Assembly (NCBI GenBank): GCA_020634625.1
Contig: JACKBJ010000007.1
Coordinates: 74,545-138,544, forward strand
Source: Caldilineae bacterium
GTDB lineage: Bacteria > Chloroflexota > Anaerolineae > Epilineales > Epilineaceae
Direction of reading: 5' to 3'
DNA length: 64,000 nucleotides
The notes beneath the pieces are model-generated. The model searched no databases, had not been told where the DNA came from, and saw only the letters and a program-made list of their open reading frames with translations. This document shows, piece by piece, positions 18,201 through 26,180 of this stretch. The stretch's first letter is position 1; each line of letters begins with the position of its first letter. The position numbers were made by a program, and so were the translations under genes.

Positions 18201-20679
18201 CCCGGGCTTCGAGAAGCAGGGCCAGAGCTGGGGGCAGTTCAGCAGCAGCGGGCGTCAGCTCGTCTCGAGCGACATGGCGCGCACCGGCTTCTACTCGGCC
18301 CGCTTCGAGGCCTCGCCGTACCAGCCCGGCGACGAGCGGATCTACCAGATCGTCGACTTCCCGCCCGACGTCACGGCCTCGAGCTTCTGGGTCGGGGACG
18401 TGGCGCGGGCGCACACGGTGATCGGCGACCCGCCGCCGGTCAGCGGCCTGGACCGCTTCCGGGCCATGCTGGTCGACCCGGCCAGCGGCCGCGAGCTGGT
18501 GCGGCTCTGGGAGTTCGACCCGGTGCCCGAGTGCGACATCGACCCGCCCTTCTACAACCTGACGCCGGCCGAGCTGGACCGCGTCCGCGGCCGCCAGGTG
18601 GCCCTGGTGTTCCAGCTGCGGAAGGTCACCCGCGACGCCTGGTCGGTGATCGTACTGATCGACGAGGTGCACCTGACGGCTTGCGCGCCCTCGCCGCCCT
18701 GCCGGGTCGAGGGCAACAAGGTCGCCCAGCCGCGGGTGGTGGCCCCGGCGGGCGAGGTGACGGTGCTGATCGACCTGACGGGCATCGAGGGGGCCTGCCT
18801 GTCGCAGCGGCCGCCGGCCGACGTGGTGCTGGTGCTCGACCGCTCCGGCAGCATGCAGGACCAGGGCAAGATCGATGCCGCCAAGGCTGCCGCGCGCGCC
18901 TTCGTCGACCGGGTCGACCTGTCGCGCGACCAGCTGGCGCTGGTCAGCTTCGCCGACAGCGCGCTGCTCGACCAGGGTCTGACGCGGCAGGCCGGCCTGG
19001 TTCGGGCGGCCATCGACCGGCAGGCCGCCAGCGGCAGCACCGACATCATCGGCGGCCTCGAGGTGGCGCGGGCCGAGCTCTCGAGCGGCCGCCACCTGGC
19101 GGGCAACCAGCCGGTCGTCGTCCTGCTCTCGGACGGCCAGCCGACCACCGGCGATCCGCGCGCCGCGGCCCAGGCGCTCAAGAGCGACGGGGCGCGCATC
19201 TTCACCATCGGCCTGGGCACGGACGTCGACCCCGACCTGATGCGGGCCCTGGCCTCCTCGCCGGCCGACTACTTCTTCGCGCCGGGCGCCGCGCAGCTGG
19301 ATGCCATCTACCAGCAGATCGCCGGCGCCATCGGCGGCGCGCCGGCCACCAACCTGCGCCTGGTCGACCGGCTCTCGTCCTACGTCGAGCTCGTGCCGGG
19401 CTCCTTCACCGGCTCCCCGCCGCCGACGGTCAGCCGCGACGGCCGGACCCTGACCTGGGAGATTCCGCGCCTGGGCTTCGAGACCCGTGTCCTGAGCTAC
19501 CGGGTGCGCATGACCCGCGTGCCGGGCACCTGGCCGACCAACGACTCGGCCAGCGTGAGCTATACGAACTCGCGCGGCCAGCCGGCTACCTTCAGCCTGC
19601 CGGTACCGCAGGTGACCGTGGTTGCGCCGCCGGAGCCGGGCACGACCGAGGCCGAGCCGAAGCCCGAGCTGATCTGTCGCGACCATGACCGCGACGATGG
19701 CTCGTTGCCCTCCAACCGCGTCGTGGAGTCCTGGTGGGACAGCCCGGACATCTGGGTCCGCAACGCGCCCGACGGCATCGAGGCGATGCAGAACCCGATC
19801 GCCGGCCAGGCCAACCAGGTCTACGTGCGGGTGCGCAACATCGGCAACGTGGCGGTCGACAACATCCAGGTCTGGGTCTACGACGCGGTCGGCGCCACCA
19901 ACCTGCGCTGGCCGGACGACTGGATGCCGTCCATCGGATCGGCGTCGATCGCGCGGCTGGATGCCGGCTCGAGCGCCGTGGTGTCGGTGCCCTGGGTGCC
20001 ATTGGGCGAGGGCCACTTCTGCTTCCTGGTCCGCATCGAAGCCCTGGCCGATCCGATCAAGCTGGACGGCTGGGTGCCCTTCGACAACAACATCTGCCAG
20101 CGCAACGTGCAGATCATCGCCGCGCCGGGCGCGCCGGGCAGCGGCAGCTCGACCACCGGCATCGGTATCGGCAACCGCAACCGCGGCTCCGGCTACGGTG
20201 GCCTGCGGGTCGGCTCGGGCAACCTGCCGCCCGGGGCGCGGGTGGTCATCGAGCTCGACCCGGTGCTCTACGACCGCTGGCAGGGGGCCGGCGGCCGGGT
20301 CATCGGCGGCCAGCTGCTGCCGGGTGAGAAGGCGATCGAGCTCGAGGTGACGCCCGGCCAGGGTGGCGAGCCGGGCAGCGCCAGCGGCGAGCTGGAGCGC
20401 CTGCCCTTCGAGGGCGAGGAGCAGCGTGGCCTCAAGGCCCGGATCGAGCTGCCCGGCAGCGGCCCGCCGCTGGCCGGGCTGGCGCAGGGCTCGGAGTGGC
20501 CGACGCTCCACATCAGCCAGCTGATCGACGGCCAGGTGGTCGGCGGCAACGTGCTGCAGCCCGAGCTGCGCTACCCGCACCGGCTCTACCTGCCCAGCCT
20601 GGCTCGGGTGGCCGAGGCCCGGAGCGCCGCCCTGCGGCTGCCGCCCTGGCTGCGGGGCTGGCGGCTGCCGGCGCGCTAG
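15208..20679 (+). CDS. Secreted triple-VWA / IPT repeat protein
   Basis: A 1823-residue exported protein. The ATG at 15208 is chosen because AGGGGGTGG precedes it and it gives a signal peptide (IAVALILIALLALGYG, cleavage near ASRAQA). Domains in order: a jelly-roll/MAM-like domain (about 70-260, VMREDFESSFPSQGW); VWA 1 with MIDAS DTSGSMDD near residue 395; an IPT/TIG-like domain; a P/T-rich linker; VWA 2 with the same MIDAS near 715; a second IPT-like domain; a carbohydrate-binding-like domain (YVRNPGFEKQGQSWG, near 1000); VWA 3 with DRSGSM near 1211; then CARDB/DUF11-like domains (near 1500). Close to the C-terminus is LYLPSLAR, followed by about 25 basic residues. VWA domains bind ligands through a metal ion. 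An adhesive or matrix role is inferred. Confidence 0.85.
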   Translation: MRLRILTIPRQIAVALILIALLALGYGRASRAQADPGDAGRRGSGRDLLQLDAPRLPEVAPALARFAGPAQSTVVMREDFESSFPSQGWTVFDNDGATAGEYYWSNRCTGAGSQHSAWAVGGGASGRQIGSCNVAYPANADSWMAYGPLDFSSVSSAALDFKFWLNSECVGSQCSQKSDRLWALVSTDGQSFDGPWWAGDWYDDPAAVNGWISKTVDLSALAGEPRVYVAFVFQSDASTQYSGGAFVDDVALRVDLDACEPTASIRTLSTDRSCYAPGAQIGVFVDVTTSHSGQQVRVEAQLAQADVIWASGEATFGAPGQRVIPITVPADLFPDRYTVRAMMWDAVDDCFQGYSEITVSIDPACGTATGAPPSPGTPKPPPCPNAGPVDVVFVMDTSGSMDDEFQALCGQVASVVGELQAMGITVNYRILGISETRDCATGTVSGLLPGGRVDDSEDWAPAVADLAERYAWRAGHTRLIIPMSDEGPQNGSPTNDPGDDRDAINVAIALAKANQVVVSPVLGSGHEDEPAIAVLAQALASATGGQVFESSDPAADLADGIADLIGSAACTPVVCCVEPICVNTADETVRIRGSTFLTGASVRIGGLAARDVVRVSDSEIRARPAAGLGFGSWDLTVINPPGGWSHTLPAALQLGGCAGSPTPTPSWTPWPSNTPGPSATLRPTPTPSFTPPPTQNPLQPPCPNAGPVDVVFVMDTSGSMDDEFDALCGQVSDIVARLAGMSVGLRYRILGINEPRVCATEHVAGLLPGGQVNQQEDWAPAVADLAGRYGWLAGHARLIIPISDEGPEDGDPVNDPGDDRDAVNAAIAAARAGHVIVSPVLGTGFDAAVESLAQALAQGTGGRVFKTSDPAKDLADGIAQLIGAAACTPSISSVVPPCIETAAETIRILGATFLPGVTVEIGGRPAQGVIRISDAEIACRVDPTLGQGVFGVKVINPPGGWSHTAARALQVGNCGATQCPPTRPEVEPGCVGPNYVRNPGFEKQGQSWGQFSSSGRQLVSSDMARTGFYSARFEASPYQPGDERIYQIVDFPPDVTASSFWVGDVARAHTVIGDPPPVSGLDRFRAMLVDPASGRELVRLWEFDPVPECDIDPPFYNLTPAELDRVRGRQVALVFQLRKVTRDAWSVIVLIDEVHLTACAPSPPCRVEGNKVAQPRVVAPAGEVTVLIDLTGIEGACLSQRPPADVVLVLDRSGSMQDQGKIDAAKAAARAFVDRVDLSRDQLALVSFADSALLDQGLTRQAGLVRAAIDRQAASGSTDIIGGLEVARAELSSGRHLAGNQPVVVLLSDGQPTTGDPRAAAQALKSDGARIFTIGLGTDVDPDLMRALASSPADYFFAPGAAQLDAIYQQIAGAIGGAPATNLRLVDRLSSYVELVPGSFTGSPPPTVSRDGRTLTWEIPRLGFETRVLSYRVRMTRVPGTWPTNDSASVSYTNSRGQPATFSLPVPQVTVVAPPEPGTTEAEPKPELICRDHDRDDGSLPSNRVVESWWDSPDIWVRNAPDGIEAMQNPIAGQANQVYVRVRNIGNVAVDNIQVWVYDAVGATNLRWPDDWMPSIGSASIARLDAGSSAVVSVPWVPLGEGHFCFLVRIEALADPIKLDGWVPFDNNICQRNVQIIAAPGAPGSGSSTTGIGIGNRNRGSGYGGLRVGSGNLPPGARVVIELDPVLYDRWQGAGGRVIGGQLLPGEKAIELEVTPGQGGEPGSASGELERLPFEGEEQRGLKARIELPGSGPPLAGLAQGSEWPTLHISQLIDGQVVGGNVLQPELRYPHRLYLPSLARVAEARSAALRLPPWLRGWRLPAR
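16345..18130 (+). repeat. Tandem duplication of a VWA-IPT module (about 960 bp each)
   Basis: The two modules start near 16350 and 17305 and are about 958 nt apart at their MIDAS motifs. They stay very similar at the DNA level: the stretch encoding NAGPVDVVFVMDTSGSMDDEF differs at only a few bases, and both copies end with INPPGGWSHT. This indicates a fairly recent in-frame duplication. Confidence 0.8.
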
Positions 20680-20731
20680 CGCCGGCTCGACTCGGGCGGG
20701 CGGCACACCGGCCGGGCAAGGCAGCGCGCCA

Positions 20732-20761
20732 GGGCGCCGTCCGTCCCCGCGGACGGCGCCC
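20732..20761. terminator. 12-bp perfect hairpin after the VWA gene
   Basis: GGGCGCCGTCCG (20732-20743) pairs with 20750-20761 around a 6-nt loop, 52 nt after the stop. There is no T tract. A second inverted repeat of CCGGTCG units follows near 20790-20806. Confidence 0.55.
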
Positions 20762-20848
20762 CGCGATGCGAAACGTCGGCTGCCGGGGACGACCGGTCGC
20801 GCGACCGGCTCCGCCGGTTGGCGCCGGGCCGGCCGAGGGCCGGCCGGC

Positions 20849-22456
20849 TTGACCCTGGCCGGCCGGCTGCCGATCGGCCTGCTGCTGGCGGGCTTCGTGC
20901 TGGCGGGCGGTGTCCTGGCCGACGAGAACCACTGGCAGCTGCTGCGGCCCGGCGGTCGGGCTCCGCAGGCCCTGCAATGGGCGGCGCACACCTGGGACCC
21001 GGGCCGCAACATGCTGCTGGTCTTCGGCGGCACCGACCAGGTCGACGAGAAGAACGAGCTCTGGCGGCTGGACCTGGCCGCCGAGACCTGGGACCTGCTG
21101 CGGCCGCGCGGGACCCAGCCCGGGAGCCGACGCGAGGCTGCGATGGCCTTCGACCCGGTCGGCGACCGCGCCCTGGTCTTCGGCGGCTACGCCTTCGACA
21201 CCGCCCGTTCCCGCCCGATCTACTACGACGACAGCTGGCTGCTCGAGCTAGGCGGCGCCGACGGCCCCGAATGGGTCAAGCTGCCCTTCGGCGCCGTCAA
21301 GCCCGCGGCTCGCCGCGGCGCCAGCCTGGTCCACCAGCCCGGCGCGGCGGGCGGCCCCGGACGGATGCTGCTCTTCGGCGGCTGGGATCACGTCAGCCGC
21401 CTGGGCTTCGCCGACGTCTGGGCCTTCGATCTGCAGCCGGGTCGCGAGGCCTGGACCGAGCTCGGGGCCGCCTGCGCGCCCGGGCCCACGGCGCGCGATG
21501 GGCATTCGGCGATCTACGAGCCGCGCGACCAACGGATGATCGTCTTCGGTGGCTGGGACCGCGTGCGAAGCAGCTGGCGCACCCTGGACGATCTCTGGGC
21601 CTTCGACCTGTCGGGCCGCGGCGACTGCTGGCGGCGGATCGAGCCGCCGAGCCCCGTCCCACCGGCCCTGGCCTGGCATTCGGCGGTCTACGACGCCTGC
21701 CCGGCCAGCCCGCGCATGCTGGTCTTCGGCGGCCTGACGGGCAGCGGCAGCGCCAGCGGCGGCTACCGCGTCAGCGACACCAGCGCGAGCTGGTCCCTGG
21801 CGCTGGCCCTGCCCGGCATGGAGGCCTGGACCCAGCTGGATCCGAACGGGGCGCGCCCGCGACCGCGCGATGCGCACGCCGCCGCGCTCGACCCGTCCGG
21901 TCGGCGCAAGGTGATCTTCGGCGGCTGGGAGAACGAGGGCGAGCTGCTGCGCGATGTCTGGGCGCTCGAGCTGGCGCCCTGCGCGGCGCCGACCGCGGAA
22001 GCGACGCCCAGCCCGAGCCCGACCGCCAGCAGCGAGCCGACGCCGAGCTCCCAGCCGCCCGCGACCCCCAGCCCGAGCGCGAGCCCATCGCCGACCGCTT
22101 CGGATACGCCGGCCGGTCCACCGAGCGTCACGCCGGATCGCGTCGGGACCTCCGTCGCGGCGACCCTGACCGCCGCGGCCCCGACCCGGCCGGCCAGCGC
22201 GACCCCGGACGCGGTCGGCACCAGCGTCGCGGCGACCCTGACCGCCGCCGCGCCGACGCCGCGGCCCAGCCCGACGCCCGACCTGGTCGGCACGGCCGTG
22301 GCGGCCACGCTGACGGCGGTCGCCCAGCCTGCACCGGCGCTCTGGCTGCCCTGGCTGGGCCGTGCGGCGCTCGGGACGGCGGCTCAGGCCTCGACGCGGA
22401 AGTTGCGCATCATGCCCCCGTCTTCGTGCTCGAGCAGATGGCAGTGGTGCAGGTAG
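20849..22456 (+). CDS. Secreted Kelch-repeat beta-propeller protein
   Basis: A 535-residue protein from a TTG start, chosen because it gives a signal peptide (GRLPIGLLLAGFVLAGGVLA) followed directly by the first repeat. Six Kelch-type blades are visible through their double-glycine strands: MLLVFGGTD, ALVFGGYAF, MLLFGGWDH, MIVFGGWDR, MLVFGGLTG and KVIFGGWEN. This predicts a six-bladed propeller. After about residue 385 comes a long low-complexity Pro/Ser/Thr linker with two or three copies of VGTSVAATLTAAAPT, then LWLPWLGR. The final 25 or so residues run 73 nt into the convergent multicopper oxidase gene. Kelch propellers bind proteins or sugars; the partner is not known. The start is weakly supported because there is no good ribosome-binding site. 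Confidence 0.75.
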   Translation: MTLAGRLPIGLLLAGFVLAGGVLADENHWQLLRPGGRAPQALQWAAHTWDPGRNMLLVFGGTDQVDEKNELWRLDLAAETWDLLRPRGTQPGSRREAAMAFDPVGDRALVFGGYAFDTARSRPIYYDDSWLLELGGADGPEWVKLPFGAVKPAARRGASLVHQPGAAGGPGRMLLFGGWDHVSRLGFADVWAFDLQPGREAWTELGAACAPGPTARDGHSAIYEPRDQRMIVFGGWDRVRSSWRTLDDLWAFDLSGRGDCWRRIEPPSPVPPALAWHSAVYDACPASPRMLVFGGLTGSGSASGGYRVSDTSASWSLALALPGMEAWTQLDPNGARPRPRDAHAAALDPSGRRKVIFGGWENEGELLRDVWALELAPCAAPTAEATPSPSPTASSEPTPSSQPPATPSPSASPSPTASDTPAGPPSVTPDRVGTSVAATLTAAAPTRPASATPDAVGTSVAATLTAAAPTPRPSPTPDLVGTAVAATLTAVAQPAPALWLPWLGRAALGTAAQASTRKLRIMPPSSCSSRWQWCR

Positions 22457-24000
22457 AGACCGGTGAAGCCCTCGAAGCGGGCCCGGATCCGCACCCGCTC
22501 GCCCGGCATGACCAGCACCGTGTCGCGCCAGCCCTCGTCGACGAAGCCGTCGCGGACCGTGGCGTAGGCAGCCGCGAAGCGCGGGTCGGGGTCACGCCCG
22601 ACGACGCGGAACTGGACCAGGTGCAGGTGCATCGCGTGCGGCATCTGCATCATGCCGCCCATGCCCATGCCGCCGCTGCCGTTGACCCATTCCCAGACCT
22701 CCTCGGCGCCCAGCGCGACCCGCTCGTCGGCCGCCACGGCCTCCATCTCGAAGCTGCGCCCGTCGAGGGTCCAGCGACCCTGCTGCATGAGCAGGCGGAA
22801 GCTCCGGTCGGCCGGACCGTCCTGCGTGGGCAGGCTGGGGCGGCCTCCCTTGCTGCGGACCGTCGGCCGGTCCGTCGCCGGCGGCAGCGGCTGCAGGCCC
22901 GGGCTGGCCGCGGCCCAGCCGCCACGGCTCCCAGCGCCCCGTAGCAGGGACGGCAGGAAGAGGGTCGCGGCCGCCGTCGGCTCGGCCGCGCGAAAGCGCG
23001 CCACCGGGAAGCGGGCGGCAAGCGGCAAGCGGGTGGCCAGCGCCATCATGCCGCCCGCGCCGTCCTCGAAGCCCAGATGCTCCAGGCGTAGCTCGCCGTC
23101 CTCGGCGAGCGGGCCGAAGTCGGCCAGCAGGGTCAGGCGCTGGCCGGGCGCCAGCATGGCGTAGGGCTTGTCCAGGGCCGGCTCCAGCGCGCCGCCGTCG
23201 GTCCCCAATACCCGCACCGGTCGGCCGTCGGACCAGCCCAGCTTGAAGCTGCGGTGGGTGGCGCCGTTGAGCAGGCGCAGCCGCAGCGGCTCGGCCGGAA
23301 CCCGCAGCTCGGGCGCGGGGCGGCCGTTGACGAAGACCTCGTCGCCCAAGAAGCCCATCGGCGTCGGATCGTAGACCAGGGCGCCGGCCGCATCGAAGCG
23401 CCGGTCCTGCAGCACCAGCGCCAGCTCCCGCGGCGTCGCTTCGGCCGGCTGCGACTCGGCCGGGTCGATCAGGAGCAGGCCGGCCAGGCCGTGGTAGACC
23501 TGCCAGGCCGTCCGACCGTGCGGATGGGGGTGAAACCAGTAGGTGGCCGGCTGGTTGCGCAGCGCGAAGTCGTAGACCCGCCCGGCGCCGGGCTCGACGG
23601 CGTGCCGCGGATGGCCGTCCATGTCGTCCGGCATCTCCAGTCCGTGCCAATGGACGGTCGTCGGCTCCGCCAGCGCGTTCCTGAAGTGGATGCGCAGACG
23701 CTGGCCGCGCCGTGCGCGCAGGACGGGACCCGGAAAGGGCGGCCCGGGATCCCAGACGGCAGCCGGATCGCCGGCGATCACGCGGGCGCGGTAGCGCAGC
23801 ATCGTCTCGACGCAGTCGGGTCGGAGCGCGATCGGCTCCAAGCCGGCCTCCAGGGCCAGCTCGAGATCCGGCCCGGTCTGGGCGAGGGCGGCCGGGACGG
23901 CCGGCACGCCGCGCTCGGGGCCGAAGGCTGCTCGGCCGCAGGCCAGCGCGCCGGCGCCCAGGCCGGCCAGCTTGAGGAATCGCCGGCGTTCGGGCTGCAT
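22384..24000 (-). CDS. Tat-exported multicopper oxidase (CotA/CueO type)
   Basis: A 538-residue cupredoxin enzyme that would oxidise a substrate (metal ion, phenol or bilirubin-like) and reduce O2 to water outside the cytoplasm. The N-terminus has a twin-arginine signal, RRRFLKLAGLGAGALACG. All four copper motifs are visible: HWHGLEM, HPHPHGRTAW, HAMHLHLVQF and HHCHLLEHEDGGMM, which supplies the type 1 Cys and the axial Met. The Met-rich stretch MGMGGMMQM just before the third motif is reminiscent of Cu/Mn-related oxidases. A linker near residue 330 contains LFLPSLLRG, similar to the C-terminal tails of other secreted proteins here. The start has no strong alternative. The gene is divergent from the pRiA4b-like gene and overlaps the Kelch gene by 73 nt at its 3' end. 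Confidence 0.92.
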   Translation of the reverse strand: MQPERRRFLKLAGLGAGALACGRAAFGPERGVPAVPAALAQTGPDLELALEAGLEPIALRPDCVETMLRYRARVIAGDPAAVWDPGPPFPGPVLRARRGQRLRIHFRNALAEPTTVHWHGLEMPDDMDGHPRHAVEPGAGRVYDFALRNQPATYWFHPHPHGRTAWQVYHGLAGLLLIDPAESQPAEATPRELALVLQDRRFDAAGALVYDPTPMGFLGDEVFVNGRPAPELRVPAEPLRLRLLNGATHRSFKLGWSDGRPVRVLGTDGGALEPALDKPYAMLAPGQRLTLLADFGPLAEDGELRLEHLGFEDGAGGMMALATRLPLAARFPVARFRAAEPTAAATLFLPSLLRGAGSRGGWAAASPGLQPLPPATDRPTVRSKGGRPSLPTQDGPADRSFRLLMQQGRWTLDGRSFEMEAVAADERVALGAEEVWEWVNGSGGMGMGGMMQMPHAMHLHLVQFRVVGRDPDPRFAAAYATVRDGFVDEGWRDTVLVMPGERVRIRARFEGFTGLYLHHCHLLEHEDGGMMRNFRVEA

Positions 24001-24070
24001 GATCGGGTCTCCTTCGCGGCCTCGCGGCCGCTCGCGCTGCGACGGCCGAGCGGCGGCCAGACTCGCCCGT

Positions 24071-24076
24071 ATGGTA
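24071..24076 (-). promoter_or_regulatory. Candidate -10 (TACCAT) for multicopper oxidase
   Basis: On the minus strand GCTACCAT lies about 70 nt upstream of the ATG. The -35 is not obvious. Confidence 0.3.
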
Positions 24077-24140
24077 GCGTCGCGCCCGGGCTTCCGACCA
24101 TCCCAGCCGGCCGGTCACCGCGCGCTGCGCCGGCCGGGAC

Positions 24141-24146
24141 TATAAT
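24141..24146 (+). promoter_or_regulatory. Consensus -10 (TATAAT) for the pRiA4b-like gene
   Basis: A perfect TATAAT 62 nt before the ATG at 24209, in otherwise GC-rich sequence. No TTG-type -35 lies at 16-18 bp. Confidence 0.5.
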
Positions 24147-24208
24147 CGACGTGCCTGCTGCCTGCGGGCCTCGTGCCAGCCGGGCGCGGAATCGACGGAG
24201 GCCAGACC

Positions 24209-24781
24209 ATGAGCCAGCCCGAACCCAGCATCTACCGGCTGAAGATTCGCCTCCTGCAGATCGAGCCGCCGATCTGGCGGCGCCTCGAGGTCTCCGGCGG
24301 GGTCGACCTCGAGCAGCTGGGCTCGATCATTCAGACCGCCATGGGATGGAGCGGAGAGCACCTCGGTGCCTTCAGCATCGGCGGCATCGAGTTCACCGAC
24401 CCCGAGACGGTGGCCGAGCTTCGGGAGGACGAGATCGAGGCCGAGGTGGCCGAGGACTTCCGCCTGGACGCCGTGCTGGGCCGCGCCGGCCAGCGCTTCC
24501 AGTACGACTACGACTTCGCCGACGAGTGGGAGCACCGCATCGAGATCGAGGCCATCGAGCCGGCCGAGCCGGGCCAGCGCTATCCGCGCTGCCTGGCCGG
24601 CGAGCGCGCCTGTCCGCCCGAGGACATCGGCGGTCCGGAGGGCTACGAGGCCTTCCTGGAGGCCTGGCGCGACCCCGGGCAGCCCGATCACCGCGACGCC
24701 CGGGCCTACGTCGCCGCCGACTACGATCCGGACCGCTTCGACCTGGCGGCCGCGGTGCAGGCCCTGGCGGCGCTGGGCTGA
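24209..24781 (+). CDS. Plasmid pRiA4b ORF-3-like family protein
   Basis: A 190-residue cytoplasmic protein of the pRiA4b ORF-3-like family. The family signature is clear: YRLKIRLLQIEPPIWRRLEV at the N-terminus, MGWSGEHLGAF, the FQYDYDFADEWEHRIEIE core, and CLAGERACPPEDIGGPEGYE with CxxGxxxCPPED. Members are often found near mobile elements and may bind nucleic acid, but no biochemical function is established. The ATG at 24209 is chosen over a GTG at 24173 because CGGAGG lies 7 nt upstream. It has its own promoter at 24141 and is followed, 99 nt later, by the Cys-repeat secreted protein. Confidence 0.88.
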   Translation: MSQPEPSIYRLKIRLLQIEPPIWRRLEVSGGVDLEQLGSIIQTAMGWSGEHLGAFSIGGIEFTDPETVAELREDEIEAEVAEDFRLDAVLGRAGQRFQYDYDFADEWEHRIEIEAIEPAEPGQRYPRCLAGERACPPEDIGGPEGYEAFLEAWRDPGQPDHRDARAYVAADYDPDRFDLAAAVQALAALG

Positions 24782-24880
24782 GCGAATCTGCGCCGCGACG
24801 CTAAGTCCAGCCTGCCTCGGGTGTCCTGTAAGGCGAGACGGAGCGCCCCGCTCCGCGAGCATCCACGAGGAGACCCTTCC

Positions 24881-25477
24881 ATGACGCAGATTGCCCGTCA
24901 CGTCACCCGAATCCTGGCCCTGGCGCTCTTGGCGGCCGCCTTCGGCTTCGCGCTGGGCCTGGGCTCGGCGCAGGCGGCGCCGCTCGGCCAGACCGAGCCC
25001 CGACCGGCTCCGGCCCAGCCCGCCGACTGCAAGGATGCCTGCCAGAAGCGCGCCGAAGCCTGGCTGGCCCGCTGCAAGGCCGGCAGCGGCGAGAACTGCG
25101 AGTCGGAAGCGCGCCAGATGCTGGCCCGGTGCCTGGCGTCCTGCCAGCCTTCGATCGCGCCACAGCCCGACGACTGCTCGACGGCTTGCGCCAGCCGTGT
25201 CCGAGCCTGGTACGCCAGCTGTGTCGAGCGAGGCGGCGAGGATTGCGGCGCGCAGGCGCGCGAGCTCCTGGCCAAATGCACCGCCTCCTGCGCGCCGAGC
25301 CGGCCGGTCGACTGCCAGCGCACCTGCCGCGAGCGGGCGGTGGCCTTCCTGACCCGCTGTCAGGCCGCCGGCGGCGAAGGCTGCGCCGCACAGGCGCGCG
25401 CGCTGTACCAGCGCTGCCAGGCGAGCTGTGGGCGCGGTTCGGTCTCGCCCATCGCGCCGAGCCCGCGCCGGCCCTGA
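24881..25477 (+). CDS. Secreted protein with three six-cysteine helical-hairpin repeats
   Basis: A 198-residue protein with ATG at 24881 and GAGGAGA upstream. A signal peptide (ILALALLAAAFGFALGLGSAQA) is followed by three tandem repeats of about 45 residues. Each repeat has the identical cysteine spacing C-x3-C-x10-C-x7-C-x10-C-x3-C, with a preceding Asp and mainly Ala/Arg/Glu helix-forming residues between. The pattern suggests three antiparallel helix pairs, each cross-linked by the C-x3-C pairs plus one internal disulfide. The ends (repeat 1 DCKDACQKRAEAW, repeat 3 DCQRTCRERAVAF) are regular. A Pro-rich tail follows. I do not recognise the family. Eighteen cysteines after the signal imply an oxidising, extracytoplasmic location. 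Confidence 0.75.
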   Translation: MTQIARHVTRILALALLAAAFGFALGLGSAQAAPLGQTEPRPAPAQPADCKDACQKRAEAWLARCKAGSGENCESEARQMLARCLASCQPSIAPQPDDCSTACASRVRAWYASCVERGGEDCGAQARELLAKCTASCAPSRPVDCQRTCRERAVAFLTRCQAAGGEGCAAQARALYQRCQASCGRGSVSPIAPSPRRP

Positions 25478-25573
25478 TCGCGGCGTCGGTCCCAACCGGC
25501 CGGCTTCGACTCGGGCCGCATCGAAGCCGGCCGTCCAGCGTCCGACGGCCGACGCACGAGCGAGAGACAAGGG

Positions 25574-26180
25574 GTGCGGGTGCAGCGCAGCATCGAGGCG
25601 GCCGTCACGCAGCGCCGGGGGATCTCGGAGGTCGCCGCGAGCGAGCCCGCCCTCGTCGCGCGCGCAGCCCAGGGGGATCGCGCCGCATTCGGCGAGCTCT
25701 ATCAGGCCTATCTCGACCGCGTGTACGGCCACGTCTGCTTTCGCTTGCATGACGCGGAGACGGCCGCCGACCTCACGCAGGAGGTCTTCATTGAAGGCCT
25801 TTCGCAAGCTCGACACCTTGAAACAGACCGACCGATTCGCGGCCTGGTTGTTCCAGATCGCCCACAACGCGGTCATCAACCACCAGCGCCGGCGCTGGGA
25901 TCGGCCGACCGAGGCGGCCCTGCTCGACCGCCTGCCCGCGGGCGACCCGATGCCCGAGGAGGCCGTCGGCCAGGAGCTCGACCTGGACCGGGTGCTCGAG
26001 GCCGCGGCGGGTCTGACCGACCTGCAGCGCCAGGTCCTGGCGCTGCGCTTCGTCTCGGGGCTGAGCGTGGCCGAGACGGCGTCGATCATGGATCGCCGTC
26101 CGAACGCCATCCACAACCTGCAACACAACGCGCTGGCGGCCCTGCGGCGCCAGCTCAGCCGAGCGGAGGCAGCCCGATGA
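25574..26180 (+). CDS. ECF RNA polymerase sigma factor, with one frameshift
   Basis: A sigma-70 family ECF factor of about 200 residues. Region 2 is in the first frame from the GTG at 25574 (ALVARAAQGDRAAFGELYQ, then ADLTQEVFI). Near nt 25790 the reading must move to the second frame, which continues KAFRKLDTLKQTDRFAAWLF and region 4 (LTDLQRQVLALRFVSGLS, then helix-turn-helix MDRRPNAIHNLQ). One base too many in CATTGAAGG accounts for it, so either an assembly error or a real mutation. Without correction the first frame reads on through the next gene, giving a false fused protein up to 27688. The stop overlaps the next start as ATGA at 26177, a tight pair with a DUF5667 membrane protein that probably controls it. 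Confidence 0.8.

Noticed and set aside
15193..21033. 1946-codon minus-strand open frame opposite the VWA gene
   Set aside because: Low-complexity composition, no domains; the sense strand has signal peptide, MIDAS motifs and repeats.
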